Assembly (NCBI RefSeq): GCF_016806835.2
Contig: NZ_CP086111.1
Coordinates: 3,403,471 to 3,467,470 of the forward strand
Reading direction: 5' to 3'
From: Skermanella rosea
Lineage (GTDB): Bacteria > Pseudomonadota > Alphaproteobacteria > Azospirillales > Azospirillaceae
Length of the DNA stretch: 64,000 bases
The stretch's first letter is position 1; each line of letters opens with the position of its first letter. A model generated the notes under the pieces. That model did no database searches and was not told where the DNA came from. It saw only the letters and a program-made list of their open reading frames with translations. Positions 43,467 to 51,845 of this stretch are shown piece after piece. The translations under genes and the position numbers were made by a program.

Positions 43467-44828
43467 TCAGGCGCGGTAGAAGACCGACGCCGACCCGTCG
43501 GCGACCCGCTGGCGGGGAAGCTGGACGGTCACGGTGGTGCCCCGTCCCGGTTCGCTGTCGATGGCGAGAGAGCCGCCGTGGCGTTCCGCGAGCGTCCTGC
43601 ACAGCGGCAATCCGAGCCCGGTCCCGCCGAACCGGCGGGTATAGGTATTCTCGAGCTGACAGAACGGCTCCATGGCGCGGGGGATATCCTCCGGCGCGAT
43701 GCCGATGCCGGTGTCGATCACCTGGAGCACCGCTCCGCCGTCCTCGGTCAGGTCGGCCCGGATTTCGACCCGGCCGCCCGCGGGGGTGAACTTGACCGCG
43801 TTCCCGACGAGATTGATCAGGATCTGGCGGATGCGGGTCGGATCCGCGAGAATGGCCGGCATTCCGTTCCGGATACCGACCGCCAGCGTGACACCGCGGC
43901 TCCGCGCCAGGGGCGCGACGGCGCCGAGGGCGGCTGCCGCGGCCTGGTTGAGATCGACATGCTCCTCCCGCAGGGTGGCCTTGCCTGACTGCAGGCGGGA
44001 AAAATCGAGGATGTCCTGGATCAGGTTCAGGAGGTGCTGGCCGTTCTCGTGGATGTCGGAAGCATATTCCCGGTACTTCTCCTGCGGGGCCGACCCGTAG
44101 AATTCGTCCCGGATGATTTCCGAAAACCCGATGATCGCGTTCAGCGGCGTACGCAGCTCATGACTGAGGTTGGCCAGGAAGGCCGCCTTGATCGAATTGG
44201 CCTCCTCGGCCGCGATCTTCGCGATGCGCAGTTCCTCCTCGACCCGCCGGCGCTGCATGATGTCGGCGAAGACGCCGAGCGCCGCCTCGACGATCTCGCG
44301 GTCGTCGGCGCCGAAGGGGCGCGAGACATTCGCCTCCATCCGGTTGCCGAGCAGCAGCGCTATGCCCGAAGCCGGATCATAGGCCCAGATCACGAACGGC
44401 AGGCCGAGCGCCTCCGTCAGGACGGCGCCGATCCCGTCGCAGGCTTCCCGCGACGAGGTGAAGTAGAATTCCGGCGGCTCCGCCAGCGGCACGTTCTCCA
44501 CGGGGCGCGGCCGGCCGAACCCCAGCCGGTTGACGATGGTGAACAATCCCCGGTGCGGGTCGCGCCGCAGGATGGCGCCCCGGTCGCAGACCAGATTGTC
44601 CAGCACGATCTCCAGCATGCGGTTGCCGACCGCCTCCTCCGAGGCGTCGACGTTGACGAGGCCGAAAGCGGTCCGCAGCAGCCGGGCCGCCGTGCGCGAC
44701 CTGCGCGCCTCCCGGTGGGCACGGCTCTGGTCTTCCTGCAGGCGCAGGACGCGGGCACCCAGATCGTTGCATTGCCGACGGTAGAAGGCGAGTTCGCGTT
44801 CCAGATCCTCGACCCTGCGTTCCGTCAT
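43467..44828 (-). CDS. cytosolic sensor histidine kinase with N-terminal coiled coil and GAF-like domain
   Basis: 453 residues from ATG 44828, behind GGACAGGAACG; a longer GTG start at 44858 would overlap the FIST gene. The N-terminal about 50 residues form a charged coiled coil (VEDLERELAFYRRQCNDLG). Residues about 55-190 look like a GAF-type sensor region. HisKA has His223 (LSHELRTPLNAIIGFSE), followed by HATPase motifs [14 protein letters not shown] and GTGLGLPLCRTLAE. No membrane segment, so the input is cytoplasmic, perhaps through the FIST protein encoded just upstream on the same transcript. No receiver is fused; the receiver is the first gene of the operon. Confidence 0.92.
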   Translation of the reverse strand: MTERRVEDLERELAFYRRQCNDLGARVLRLQEDQSRAHREARRSRTAARLLRTAFGLVNVDASEEAVGNRMLEIVLDNLVCDRGAILRRDPHRGLFTIVNRLGFGRPRPVENVPLAEPPEFYFTSSREACDGIGAVLTEALGLPFVIWAYDPASGIALLLGNRMEANVSRPFGADDREIVEAALGVFADIMQRRRVEEELRIAKIAAEEANSIKAAFLANLSHELRTPLNAIIGFSEIIRDEFYGSAPQEKYREYASDIHENGQHLLNLIQDILDFSRLQSGKATLREEHVDLNQAAAAALGAVAPLARSRGVTLAVGIRNGMPAILADPTRIRQILINLVGNAVKFTPAGGRVEIRADLTEDGGAVLQVIDTGIGIAPEDIPRAMEPFCQLENTYTRRFGGTGLGLPLCRTLAERHGGSLAIDSEPGRGTTVTVQLPRQRVADGSASVFYRA

Positions 44829-44847
44829 GCGCGTTCCTGTCCCGCCC

Positions 44848-46068
44848 TCATGGAGCACGGTCGCCGTGCAGGATCGTCAGGACGGCGGTCCAGTCCAGCG
44901 AGCGGCTCTGCTCCTCCCCGACGGGTGCGATCTCGACTCCCGAATACAGGCCCAGCAGGGGAGCCGGTATGGCAATCTCGTCCAACAGGACTTCCGCCTC
45001 TTCGATCTCGGATCCGCTCCGCGCACTCGCCCGCCCGGCGCAGTCGATGTAGAGCGCCAGGATAGGCTGCCGGCTGGAAAACCGTTCGTTCATCAGGCGC
45101 ACGCCGTCACGAACACTTTGTACCATCAAACCGTTGTCCCGCGACATAATCTGAACGACAGACCCCAGGTGAAAGTCCGGTTCGAACAAAGTAATGGACC
45201 GACGCTCCGGAGATGCCCGCAGGATCAGGCGATTTACATAGCGATTCTCATCGTACTCGGCAAACGGATCGCCGTGCTTCTCGCCGAGGGTAACCATAAG
45301 AGACAGCGCCCTGCCGTGGCTTTCGCCGATCTCGATCCCGAGCATGCCCTCCAGCACCGAAAGCGCCGGGCGGCCGTCCAATTCCAGGACCTCGGCCCCC
45401 TCCACCGCGGTGATCGTCATGAACGCGCTGACCGGCACGCAGCCGTGGAGGATGGCCGTCTCGGCGCCCACCGAGGGCGGCAGGACGACGGCGACGGCGG
45501 CATGCTTACGCGGGCGGGTGCCGTCGAAGACGTAGCCGTCGGACAGGTTCATGTCGGTCAGGGTGCCGGCGCCGACCAGATGGGGACGGCGGCCGCCGAG
45601 CCCCTGGTAGATGCCTTCGACCAGCGGGCTGGCCGGGTGCAGGCGCGGCGGAACGGTCGACGCGACGCTGTCGTAGAACAGCAGGACGACACGGCCGTCG
45701 TCGACGATTCCGCCCAACCGGTCGCCGAGCCGACGGCCGGCCGGGCCCTCGCCGTCGAGCAGCCCGTCGTCGACCAGGATGACCGGCTTGCCGAGGCCCG
45801 CCGGGAACAGGCCCACGGCGACCTCGAACCCACTGTAGCCGAACCCCGCTCCCGTGATGCCGCCCGCGGCCGAACCGCCGACCACCGCGATGGCACCGAC
45901 GACTCCACGAAGGCCCGCCAGGACCAGGGCAGGATCATGCTTGCCCCCGCAGAAGAGCAACGCCCAGGCCGGCGCTTCGTCCGGGTCCAGCAACGCCACC
46001 GCCCGACGCGCCGCTTCCGTGCCGGCTTCCTTCGGGTCGGGATTGTTGCTGCGGCCGACGCCGATCAA
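44848..46068 (-). CDS. FIST-domain sensory protein (FIST_N + FIST_C)
   Basis: 406 residues. The FIST N-terminal region is recognisable in PAWALLFCGGKHDPALVLAGL and AIAVVGGSAAGGITGAGFGYSG, and FIST_C lies in the second half (SRDNGLMVQSVRDGV, ILALYIDCAGR, LLGLYSGVEIAPVG). The start is a TTG at 46068 that overlaps the receiver stop as TTGA, with GGGAGG eight bases upstream; the longest frame to 46176 would run inside the receiver gene. FIST proteins are sensory, and some (NosP type) bind haem and nitric oxide and act on a kinase encoded nearby, which is the arrangement here. Haem binding is not shown by the sequence. Confidence 0.87.
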   Translation of the reverse strand: MIGVGRSNNPDPKEAGTEAARRAVALLDPDEAPAWALLFCGGKHDPALVLAGLRGVVGAIAVVGGSAAGGITGAGFGYSGFEVAVGLFPAGLGKPVILVDDGLLDGEGPAGRRLGDRLGGIVDDGRVVLLFYDSVASTVPPRLHPASPLVEGIYQGLGGRRPHLVGAGTLTDMNLSDGYVFDGTRPRKHAAVAVVLPPSVGAETAILHGCVPVSAFMTITAVEGAEVLELDGRPALSVLEGMLGIEIGESHGRALSLMVTLGEKHGDPFAEYDENRYVNRLILRASPERRSITLFEPDFHLGSVVQIMSRDNGLMVQSVRDGVRLMNERFSSRQPILALYIDCAGRASARSGSEIEEAEVLLDEIAIPAPLLGLYSGVEIAPVGEEQSRSLDWTAVLTILHGDRAP

Positions 46069-46565
46069 GATCCTTCCCTTCCTCCCTCTTGCCCGACGAG
46101 CCGGAAATTGGCGTGCCGCCGGACGAGCTTGAGCAGTTCGGGGGCGGAGATCGGTTTCGCCACATACTCGTCGCACCCGGCGAGACGGATCACGGCCTCG
46201 TCCTCCGGCGTCGCATAGGCGGTCACCGCGATCACGGGGATCTTGTGGAGCCGATCGCTGTTCCGGATCGCCCTTGCGACGTCGACGCCGGACATGTCGG
46301 GCAGGCCGATATCCAGCAGGATGACGTTCGGCATGAACTGCATAGCCTGGTCGAGCGCCTGCTCGCCGTCGGTCGCCGTCAGGGTCGTGTAGCCGGCCGC
46401 CTGGAGCAGGTCATCGAGCAACTTCAAATTGAACGGATTGTCCTCAACGATCAGCACGGTCCTTATGTGAAGCGGAGGCTTGCCTTCGCCTCCACCTCGA
46501 CGGGGCTCCGGTGCCGCCGGGGGAGACGCACCTTCGCCGGAAACAAGAGACAATCGCCGCGACAT
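46065..46565 (-). CDS. single-domain response regulator (DivK-like)
   Basis: 166 residues. A disordered N-terminal tail of about 35 residues is followed by a receiver: VLIVEDNPFNLKLLDDLL, phospho-acceptor Asp85 in ILLDIGLPDMSGVDVAR, and Lys in YVAKPISAPELL. The DNPFNLKLL pattern resembles DivK/CpdR-like stand-alone receivers. It is first in the receiver, FIST, kinase operon and is coupled to the FIST gene by a four-base overlap. It is probably phosphorylated by the kinase at 43467-44828. Confidence 0.9.
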   Translation of the reverse strand: MSRRLSLVSGEGASPPAAPEPRRGGGEGKPPLHIRTVLIVEDNPFNLKLLDDLLQAAGYTTLTATDGEQALDQAMQFMPNVILLDIGLPDMSGVDVARAIRNSDRLHKIPVIAVTAYATPEDEAVIRLAGCDEYVAKPISAPELLKLVRRHANFRLVGQEGGREGS

Positions 46566-46885
46566 GCGAACCTGTTATTGAAATGGAGCCTCAATATCTC
46601 CCACCTGAATGGGGATATCCAGAAGAAAAATCATGCTAACTATCGGCGAACATGCTTAACAGAGCTCGGCCCGCATAGCGGCGCCCATGCCTGTGGAGTT
46701 TTATTAAACTTGCGCTGCCTTGTTGAAACAACGCTATCGACAAGCTGCGAAAATAGAAATGATTTCGGATCGATTGACAGGGTGCAGGATGGCCAAAATC
46801 ATCGAGAAGGTATGGACCGGAGCGAAGACGACGGAGATCTTCCTCCGCCGACCGCCGACAGCTACCTGCGAGGGAATCCCGCCCC
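46566..46885. other. gene-free AT-richer intergenic stretch
   Basis: About 320 bases upstream of the receiver gene. No convincing coding frame; short frames here lack ribosome sites and family features. It should contain the promoter of the receiver/FIST/kinase operon near 46566-46700. I see no strong palindrome. Confidence 0.5.
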
Positions 46886-47092
46886 TCAGCGGTTCTCGAC
46901 CGCCCAGCCGCGATAGAACAGGGCGAAGCCGACGAACGCCATCGCCAGCGCGATGACCATTCCGAAGCCGCCGATTTCCGTCTCGATCCAGAAAGCGTTC
47001 AACAGCACGCTGAAGAAGATCACGACGAAGCCTGCCAGAGCCTGCGGCGTCTGCGAACATTTCTGTATGCGGTGGAGCCGTGTCCAGTACAT
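46886..47092 (-). CDS. small two-helix membrane protein
   Basis: 68 residues. Two hydrophobic helices, ALAGFVVIFFSVLLNAFWI and GMVIALAMAFVGFALFY, are joined by a short polar loop. GGGAAGGATG lies about ten bases before the ATG. No family recognised, but the hydrophobicity pattern and codon structure make it a credible small membrane protein. Confidence 0.55.
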   Translation of the reverse strand: MYWTRLHRIQKCSQTPQALAGFVVIFFSVLLNAFWIETEIGGFGMVIALAMAFVGFALFYRGWAVENR

Positions 47093-47400
47093 TCCCGGTT
47101 CATCCTTCCCCGCCGACGATCACCCCGGTCCGCACGGGATCCGGATCGTGACCACTGCGCAGCCGCCGAGCTACGCCTTATTGCTTATCCGTCAGTTAGA
47201 CTGATTTCCTTGAACGCTTCAACGTTCCGGAAGGAGGGTGGCGGGCGATCAAACGTCGCAGGCGCGGATCTCCATCCCGGCCCGCCGCGTCTTCGCGCCG
47301 TCGTCACTTCGGACTAATGGCAAGACGGCGAAACGAGCATATGATTTCTCCCAAGCCGTCGGAAGACACGACAGGGCGGCGTTATGACGGGAGAGAGACG
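47093..47400. other. intergenic stretch upstream of the ribbon-helix-helix gene
   Basis: About 310 bases with no supported gene. It carries divergent promoters for the small membrane protein (minus) and the ribbon-helix-helix gene (plus). A weak GAACG/CGTTC repeat lies at 47212-47227. Nothing else stands out. Confidence 0.45.
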
Positions 47401-47721
47401 ATGTGCAGAGTATTCGCCATGCAGGACCCCGCTTCCTACGCATGCGAGACGCGGGCCGTCCGGCTTCACGGCCATACGACGAGCATCCGGCTGGAGGCCG
47501 AGTTCTGGGCAATCCTCGAGGAGATCGCCGGGCGCGAAGGGCTGACGCTGGCCCGGTTCCTCTGCACCCTTCATGACGAGGTGCTCCAGCAGCAGGGCGA
47601 CGTGCCGAACTTCGCCTCCATGCTGCGGGTCACCTGCGCGCTCTACCTGCGCGACCCGGCCGCCCATGCCGCGGCCATCGCGAGCCGGCGGATGCGGAAA
47701 ATCGATGCTGTAGTAGCATGA
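47401..47721 (+). CDS. ribbon-helix-helix domain protein
   Basis: 106 residues from ATG 47401, behind GACGGGAGAGAG. After 15 residues the ETRAVRLHGHTTSIRLEAEFW strand and helix EILEEIAGREGLTLARFLCTLHDEV form a ribbon-helix-helix of the kind common in alphaproteobacteria as a stand-alone protein, ending LRVTCALYLRD. It is probably a small DNA-binding regulator; no target is known. It is followed after 73 bases by the glyoxalase gene. Confidence 0.75.
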   Translation: MCRVFAMQDPASYACETRAVRLHGHTTSIRLEAEFWAILEEIAGREGLTLARFLCTLHDEVLQQQGDVPNFASMLRVTCALYLRDPAAHAAAIASRRMRKIDAVVA

Positions 47722-47794
47722 TACTACCTCCCGCCTGAATCGCAGCCCTAGGATTTCGCTTGCAAGAGCGAAAGACCAGGGAGGCGGAACCACC

Positions 47795-48190
47795 ATGGCC
47801 AAAGTCATCCACGCGATGATCCGCGTGCTGGATGAAGACAGGTCGCGCGACTTCTACGGCCGGGCATTCGGCCTGGAGGCGGCGGACCGTTACGAGTTCG
47901 AGGGCTTCACCCTCGTCTACCTGCGCAACCGGGAGGCCGACTTCGAAGTCGAGCTGACCATCAACCACGGCCGGACCGAACCCTATGTCCATGGGGACGG
48001 ATACGGACACATCGCGGTGGCCGTGGACGACCTGGACGCCGAGCACGGCCGGTTCACCCGGTTGGGCTTTACTCCCAACCCGATCAAGGAATTCATGCGC
48101 GACGGCGCCCTGATGGCACGCTTCTTCTTCGTGCAGGACCCCGACGGCTACAAGGTGGAGGTGTTGCAGCGCCACGGCCGATACCGCTGA
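47795..48190 (+). CDS. lactoylglutathione lyase (glyoxalase I), VOC superfamily
   Basis: 131 residues. Two beta-alpha-beta-beta-beta repeats. The likely metal ligands are His6, Glu53, His72 (GYGHIAVAVDD) and Glu122 (YKVEVLQ), in line with those of E. coli GloA. It would convert the hemithioacetal of methylglyoxal and glutathione to S-lactoylglutathione. GGGAGGCGG precedes the ATG. A strict gloA assignment versus another VOC enzyme rests on these ligands and the FFVQDPDGYKVEV ending. Confidence 0.87.
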   Translation: MAKVIHAMIRVLDEDRSRDFYGRAFGLEAADRYEFEGFTLVYLRNREADFEVELTINHGRTEPYVHGDGYGHIAVAVDDLDAEHGRFTRLGFTPNPIKEFMRDGALMARFFFVQDPDGYKVEVLQRHGRYR

Positions 48191-48267
48191 GCGGAGCCGC
48201 GAAGGGTCGGAGCAATGCCTTCCATGAAGAAAAGCGATCGAAGAACCGTCTCCGAGGGAGGAGCACA

Positions 48268-48819
48268 ATGAGGACCATCGACAAGCGGGTCAAGGTGACC
48301 CGGCGCAACTTCCTGAAATCGGGCGCGGCGGCGGCCGGCGTCACGGCCCTGGCGAGCGGGACCGTGGCGATCTCCCCGTCCGGTGCCTGGGCGATGACCG
48401 CGAAGCATCTCAAGCCGGCCACCATGGTGACCCTGGTCCGGATGGCGCGCGACCTTTACCCGCACGACCGGCTGGGCGAGGCCCATTATGCCCGGGCCGT
48501 CGAGCCTTATGACGGCAAGGCCGGCGAGAACGCCGACCTGAAGCAGCTGATCGAGGACGGCGTGGCCGGCCTCGACACCGCGGCGCAGGCCAAATACGCC
48601 CGTCCCTATGCCGACGTCGTCGAGGAGGACGACCGGGTCGCCGTCCTGAAGTCGATCGAGGCCACCCCGTTCTTCCAGAAGGTGCGCGGCGACATGGTCG
48701 TGGCGATCTACAACCAGCCGGAGGTATGGGTGAAGTTCGGCTACGAAGGCTCCTCCGCCGAACATGGCGGCTACCTGGAGCGGGGCTTCGACGACATCGA
48801 TTGGCTGAAGAACGCCTGA
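48268..48819 (+). CDS. Tat-exported small subunit of a gluconate-2-dehydrogenase-like GMC dehydrogenase
   Basis: 183 residues. A twin-arginine signal, TRRNFLKSGAAAAGVTAL, precedes the mature domain with MARDLYPHDRLGEAHYARAV, as in gluconate 2-dehydrogenase subunit 3 proteins. The family partner is the FAD subunit, encoded 18 bases downstream, and the small subunit carries it across the membrane by Tat. The ribosome site GAGGGAGGAG is ideal. This dehydrogenase class acts on gluconate, sorbitol, fructose or other polyols in the periplasm. Confidence 0.87.
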   Translation: MRTIDKRVKVTRRNFLKSGAAAAGVTALASGTVAISPSGAWAMTAKHLKPATMVTLVRMARDLYPHDRLGEAHYARAVEPYDGKAGENADLKQLIEDGVAGLDTAAQAKYARPYADVVEEDDRVAVLKSIEATPFFQKVRGDMVVAIYNQPEVWVKFGYEGSSAEHGGYLERGFDDIDWLKNA

Positions 48820-48837
48820 GCGGGAGGGATCGGGATC

Positions 48838-50409
48838 ATGGCTGCTAAATTCGACCTCAACGACGACGGCGTCGTGGTGATCGTGGGTTCGGGCGCCGGC
48901 GGCGGCACGCTCGGCAACGAACTGGCCCAGAAGGGCGTCAAGGTGGTGGTGCTGGAGGCAGGCCCCCGTGTGGAGATGGAGGAGTTCGTCAACAACGAGT
49001 GGGAGTCATTCTCGCAGATCAGCTGGCTCGACAAGCGGACGACCTCGGGAAGCTGGCGTGTCGCCAAGGATTTCGCCGGACTTCCGGCATGGATCGTCAA
49101 GGCGGTGGGCGGCTCGACCGTCCATTGGGCGGGCGCCAGCCTGCGGTTCCAGGAGCACGAGTTCAAGACAAGGACCCATTACGGCGAGTTGGCCGGAGCC
49201 AACCTGCTGGACTGGCCGATCACGCTGGCGGAGCTGGAACCCTACTACGCCAAGGCCGAGCACAAGATGGGCGTGACCGGGACCAACGGCATCCCCCGCC
49301 TGCCCGGCAACAACAATTACAAGGTGCTGGCGGCCGGCGCCAAGGCGCTGGGCTACAAGGAATTCCACTCCGGCAACATGGCGATCAACTCGCAGGAGCG
49401 CGACGGCCGGGCGTCATGCCGGCAGATCGGCTTCTGCTTCCAGGGCTGCAAGACCGGGGCGAAATGGTCCACCCTGATGGCCGAGATCCCGAAGGGAGAG
49501 GCGACGGGCAACCTGGAGGTCCGGTCCGACGCACAGGTGCTTAAGATCGAGCATGACGCCTCGGGCAAGGTGACCGGCGTGCTCTATGGCGACAGGGCCG
49601 GCAACGTCATGCGGCAGAAGGCCCGCGTCGTCGCCGTGGCCGGCAACTCGATCGAGAGTCCGCGCCTGCTTCTCAACTCGGCGTCCGGCATGTTCCCGGA
49701 CGGCCTCGCCAACAGTTCCGGCCAGGTCGGGCGCAACTACATGCGCCATACCACGGGATCGGTCTACGCCGTGTTCGAGAGGCCGGTCCACATGTATCGC
49801 GGCACGACCATGGCCGGGATCATCCGCGACGAGTCCCGATTCGATCCGTCTCGGGGCTTCGCCGGCGGATACGAGCTGGAGACGCTGTCGCTGGGCCTGC
49901 CGTTCATGGCGGCGTTCCTCAATCCCGGTGCCTGGGGCCGCGGCTTCACCTCGGCGCTGGACGGCTACGACCACATGGCCGGCATGTGGATCGTGGGCGA
50001 GGACATGCCCCAGGAGAGCAACCGGATCACCCTGCACGCGACCGAGAAGGACCAGTTCGGCCAGCCGATCCCGAACGTGCATTTCGACGACCACCCCAAC
50101 GACGTCGCCATGCGCAACCACGCCTTCCGGCAGGGCTCGGCCCTGTACGACGCGGTGGGGGCGACCCGCACGATCCATACCCCGCCGTACCCTTCCACGC
50201 ACAATCTCGGGACCAACCGGATGAGCGAGAAGGCGCGGGACGGCGTGGTCAACAAGCATGGGCAGACCCATGATGTGAAGAACCTGTTCGTATCGGATGG
50301 CAGCCAGTTCACCACGGGGGCCGCCTGCAATCCCACCCTGACCATCGTCTCGCTGGCCATCCGCCAGGCCGACTTCATCGCGGACCGGATGAGCAAGCGC
50401 GAGATCTGA
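48838..50409 (+). CDS. GMC-family FAD oxidoreductase, large subunit
   Basis: 523 residues. FAD-binding Rossmann motif VVIVGSGAGGGTLGNELA followed by VVVLEAGPR, then the GMC segments ARVVAVAGNSIESPRLLLNS and, at the C-terminus, PSTHNLGTNRMSEKARDG with catalytic-type His/Asn, ending with FVSDGSQFTTGAACNPTLTIVSLAIR. It oxidises a sugar, sugar acid or alcohol in the periplasm together with the Tat-exported small subunit. A third, cytochrome c subunit expected in this complex is not encoded downstream; a hairpin terminator follows instead. Confidence 0.92.
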   Translation: MAAKFDLNDDGVVVIVGSGAGGGTLGNELAQKGVKVVVLEAGPRVEMEEFVNNEWESFSQISWLDKRTTSGSWRVAKDFAGLPAWIVKAVGGSTVHWAGASLRFQEHEFKTRTHYGELAGANLLDWPITLAELEPYYAKAEHKMGVTGTNGIPRLPGNNNYKVLAAGAKALGYKEFHSGNMAINSQERDGRASCRQIGFCFQGCKTGAKWSTLMAEIPKGEATGNLEVRSDAQVLKIEHDASGKVTGVLYGDRAGNVMRQKARVVAVAGNSIESPRLLLNSASGMFPDGLANSSGQVGRNYMRHTTGSVYAVFERPVHMYRGTTMAGIIRDESRFDPSRGFAGGYELETLSLGLPFMAAFLNPGAWGRGFTSALDGYDHMAGMWIVGEDMPQESNRITLHATEKDQFGQPIPNVHFDDHPNDVAMRNHAFRQGSALYDAVGATRTIHTPPYPSTHNLGTNRMSEKARDGVVNKHGQTHDVKNLFVSDGSQFTTGAACNPTLTIVSLAIRQADFIADRMSKREI

Positions 50410-50431
50410 CGGCCGCCGGGAGATATCGAGG

Positions 50432-50464
50432 AAGGGCGCGCACCCGTGAAGGCTGCGCGCCCTT
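50432..50464 (+). terminator. terminator after the GMC dehydrogenase
   Basis: AAGGGCGCGCA and TGCGCGCCCTT form a perfect 11-bp stem with an 11-base loop, 23 bases past the GMC stop, and the 3' side continues TCGATTCG. Only a short T-run follows. Confidence 0.7.
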
Positions 50465-50610
50465 TCGATTCGCCTCCTGGTAACCGCCCTCGCGCGCGAC
50501 ATATATGTTGGTGCGCATTTGCGCCGAAAAGTGTATAACCCCAAGCGCCGCGTCAATGGCGAATGGAAATTTCAGTATCTTAGGATTTCCTCTCGCCCTG
50601 GACTCGTAAA

Positions 50611-50635
50611 TTCTTAAGAAGGGCATAATTTGCCC
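50611..50635. promoter_or_regulatory. abutting palindromes upstream of the second desaturase
   Basis: TTCTTAAGAA (50611-50620, a perfect 10-bp palindrome) is directly followed by GGGCA-TAATT-TGCCC (50621-50635, perfect 5-bp arms). Together they lie about 85 bases before the desaturase ATG. They look like protein-binding sites, perhaps for regulators of membrane lipid genes. Confidence 0.5.
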
Positions 50636-50721
50636 ACAATCAAGGTCCATGAATGCGGTGCGACACTTGTTGATTCTTCCCGTGGCCGGAGCCACCCGTT
50701 CTCCCTCTTCAGGAACTCCCT

Positions 50722-51792
50722 ATGCTGCCCGATGAAACCGGGGTGCAGCCAATATGCGCCTCGACCCCAACGCCTGCGACCTTTCAGGACAGAAAGCAGG
50801 CAGCTCGCCGCTGGGCCCAACAGCTCGCGGCCTTCAAGCAGCCCGTCCTGGGGCGCAGCGTCGGACAGATCGGAACGACACTGTTGCCCCTCGCCGGCCT
50901 GACCGTCCTGATGGGCTTCAGCCTGCAGGTGGGATACTGGCTGACACTGCTGCTCGCTATCCCCGCCGCCTTCTTCCTGGTGCGGGCCTTCATCCTCCAG
51001 CATGACTGCGGTCACGGCAGCCTGTTCAAGTCCGGCTGGGCCAACGACGCGCTCGGACGCTGCCTCTCCGTGCTGACCATGACGCCCTATGGCTACTGGA
51101 AGCGCGAACACGCGATCCACCACGCCACCTCGGGCAACCTGGAAAAGCGCGGCATCGGCGACATCACCACGCTGACGGTTCGGGAATACCTGGCCCTGTC
51201 GCGCTGGGGCCGGCTGCGCTACCGGCTGTACCGGCACCCGGTCGTGCTGTTCGGCATCGGCCCGGCCTTCATGTTCCTGATCCGCCACCGGATCGCGATC
51301 GGGGACGGCACCAACGATCGTGCCGCCTGGACTAGCGTCCTGGGCACCAACGCCGCGATCCTGGCGGCACTCGTGGCGGCCTCGCTCCTGTTCGGCTGGT
51401 TGCCGGTCCTGATGGTCTGGGGTCCGGTCATCCTGCTGGCCGCGACGATCGGCATCTGGATGTTCTACGTGCAGCACCAGTTCGACGGGGTCCAGTGGCA
51501 CCACGAGGACGATTGGGACTTCCACGCCGCGGCGCTGGACGGCTGCTCCTTCTACGACCTGCCGCGGTGGCTGCACTGGCTGACCGGGTATATCGGTTAC
51601 CACCACGTGCATCACCTGTCGTCGAAGATCCCGAACTACAGGCTGAGGGACTGCCACCTGTCGATTCCCGACCTGCAGCGGGTCCGCGCCCTGGGCCTGA
51701 TCGAAAGCCTGAAGACCGTGAGCCTTGCCCTGTGGGACGAGGACAGCCGCAGGATGATCCGCTTCGGCGACCTGCGCGAGCGCATGGCCTGA
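50722..51792 (+). CDS. membrane fatty acid desaturase (delta-12/omega-3-like)
   Basis: 356 residues. The three histidine boxes of di-iron membrane desaturases are HDCGHG, HAIHH and HHVHH, with several hydrophobic helices between (GYWLTLLLAIPAAFFLVRAF; ILLAATIGIWMFYVQH). The order and spacing match delta-12-type acyl-lipid desaturases, though the regiospecificity is not certain. It works in the inner membrane with an electron donor, often ferredoxin. TTCAGGAAC precedes the ATG. Confidence 0.88.
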   Translation: MLPDETGVQPICASTPTPATFQDRKQAARRWAQQLAAFKQPVLGRSVGQIGTTLLPLAGLTVLMGFSLQVGYWLTLLLAIPAAFFLVRAFILQHDCGHGSLFKSGWANDALGRCLSVLTMTPYGYWKREHAIHHATSGNLEKRGIGDITTLTVREYLALSRWGRLRYRLYRHPVVLFGIGPAFMFLIRHRIAIGDGTNDRAAWTSVLGTNAAILAALVAASLLFGWLPVLMVWGPVILLAATIGIWMFYVQHQFDGVQWHHEDDWDFHAAALDGCSFYDLPRWLHWLTGYIGYHHVHHLSSKIPNYRLRDCHLSIPDLQRVRALGLIESLKTVSLALWDEDSRRMIRFGDLRERMA

Positions 51793-51798
51793 CGCCTG

Positions 51799-51837
51799 CC
51801 GGCCGCGGAGGTGCCTGCCCGGCACCCCCGCGGCCGG
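51799..51837. terminator. bidirectional terminator between desaturase and RTX beta-helix gene
   Basis: A long stem: CCGGCCGCGG (51799-51808) pairs with CCGCGGCCGG (51828-51837), and inside it GGTGCC pairs with GGCACC around a five-base loop. It sits between the convergent stops at 51792 and 51846. Confidence 0.7.
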
Positions 51838-51845
51838 CCGGTCGA

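Larger units (their letters stand above)
50410..50721. other. intergenic stretch between GMC dehydrogenase and second desaturase
   Basis: About 310 bases with no gene. It contains the GMC terminator (50432-50464) and, nearer the desaturase, an AT-rich leader with two abutting palindromes (50611-50635). Confidence 0.55.

Noticed and set aside
46720-46956. Small plus-strand frame in the gap upstream of the receiver gene
   Set aside because: No ribosome site, Arg/Pro-rich end and overlap with a better small membrane protein frame on the other strand.
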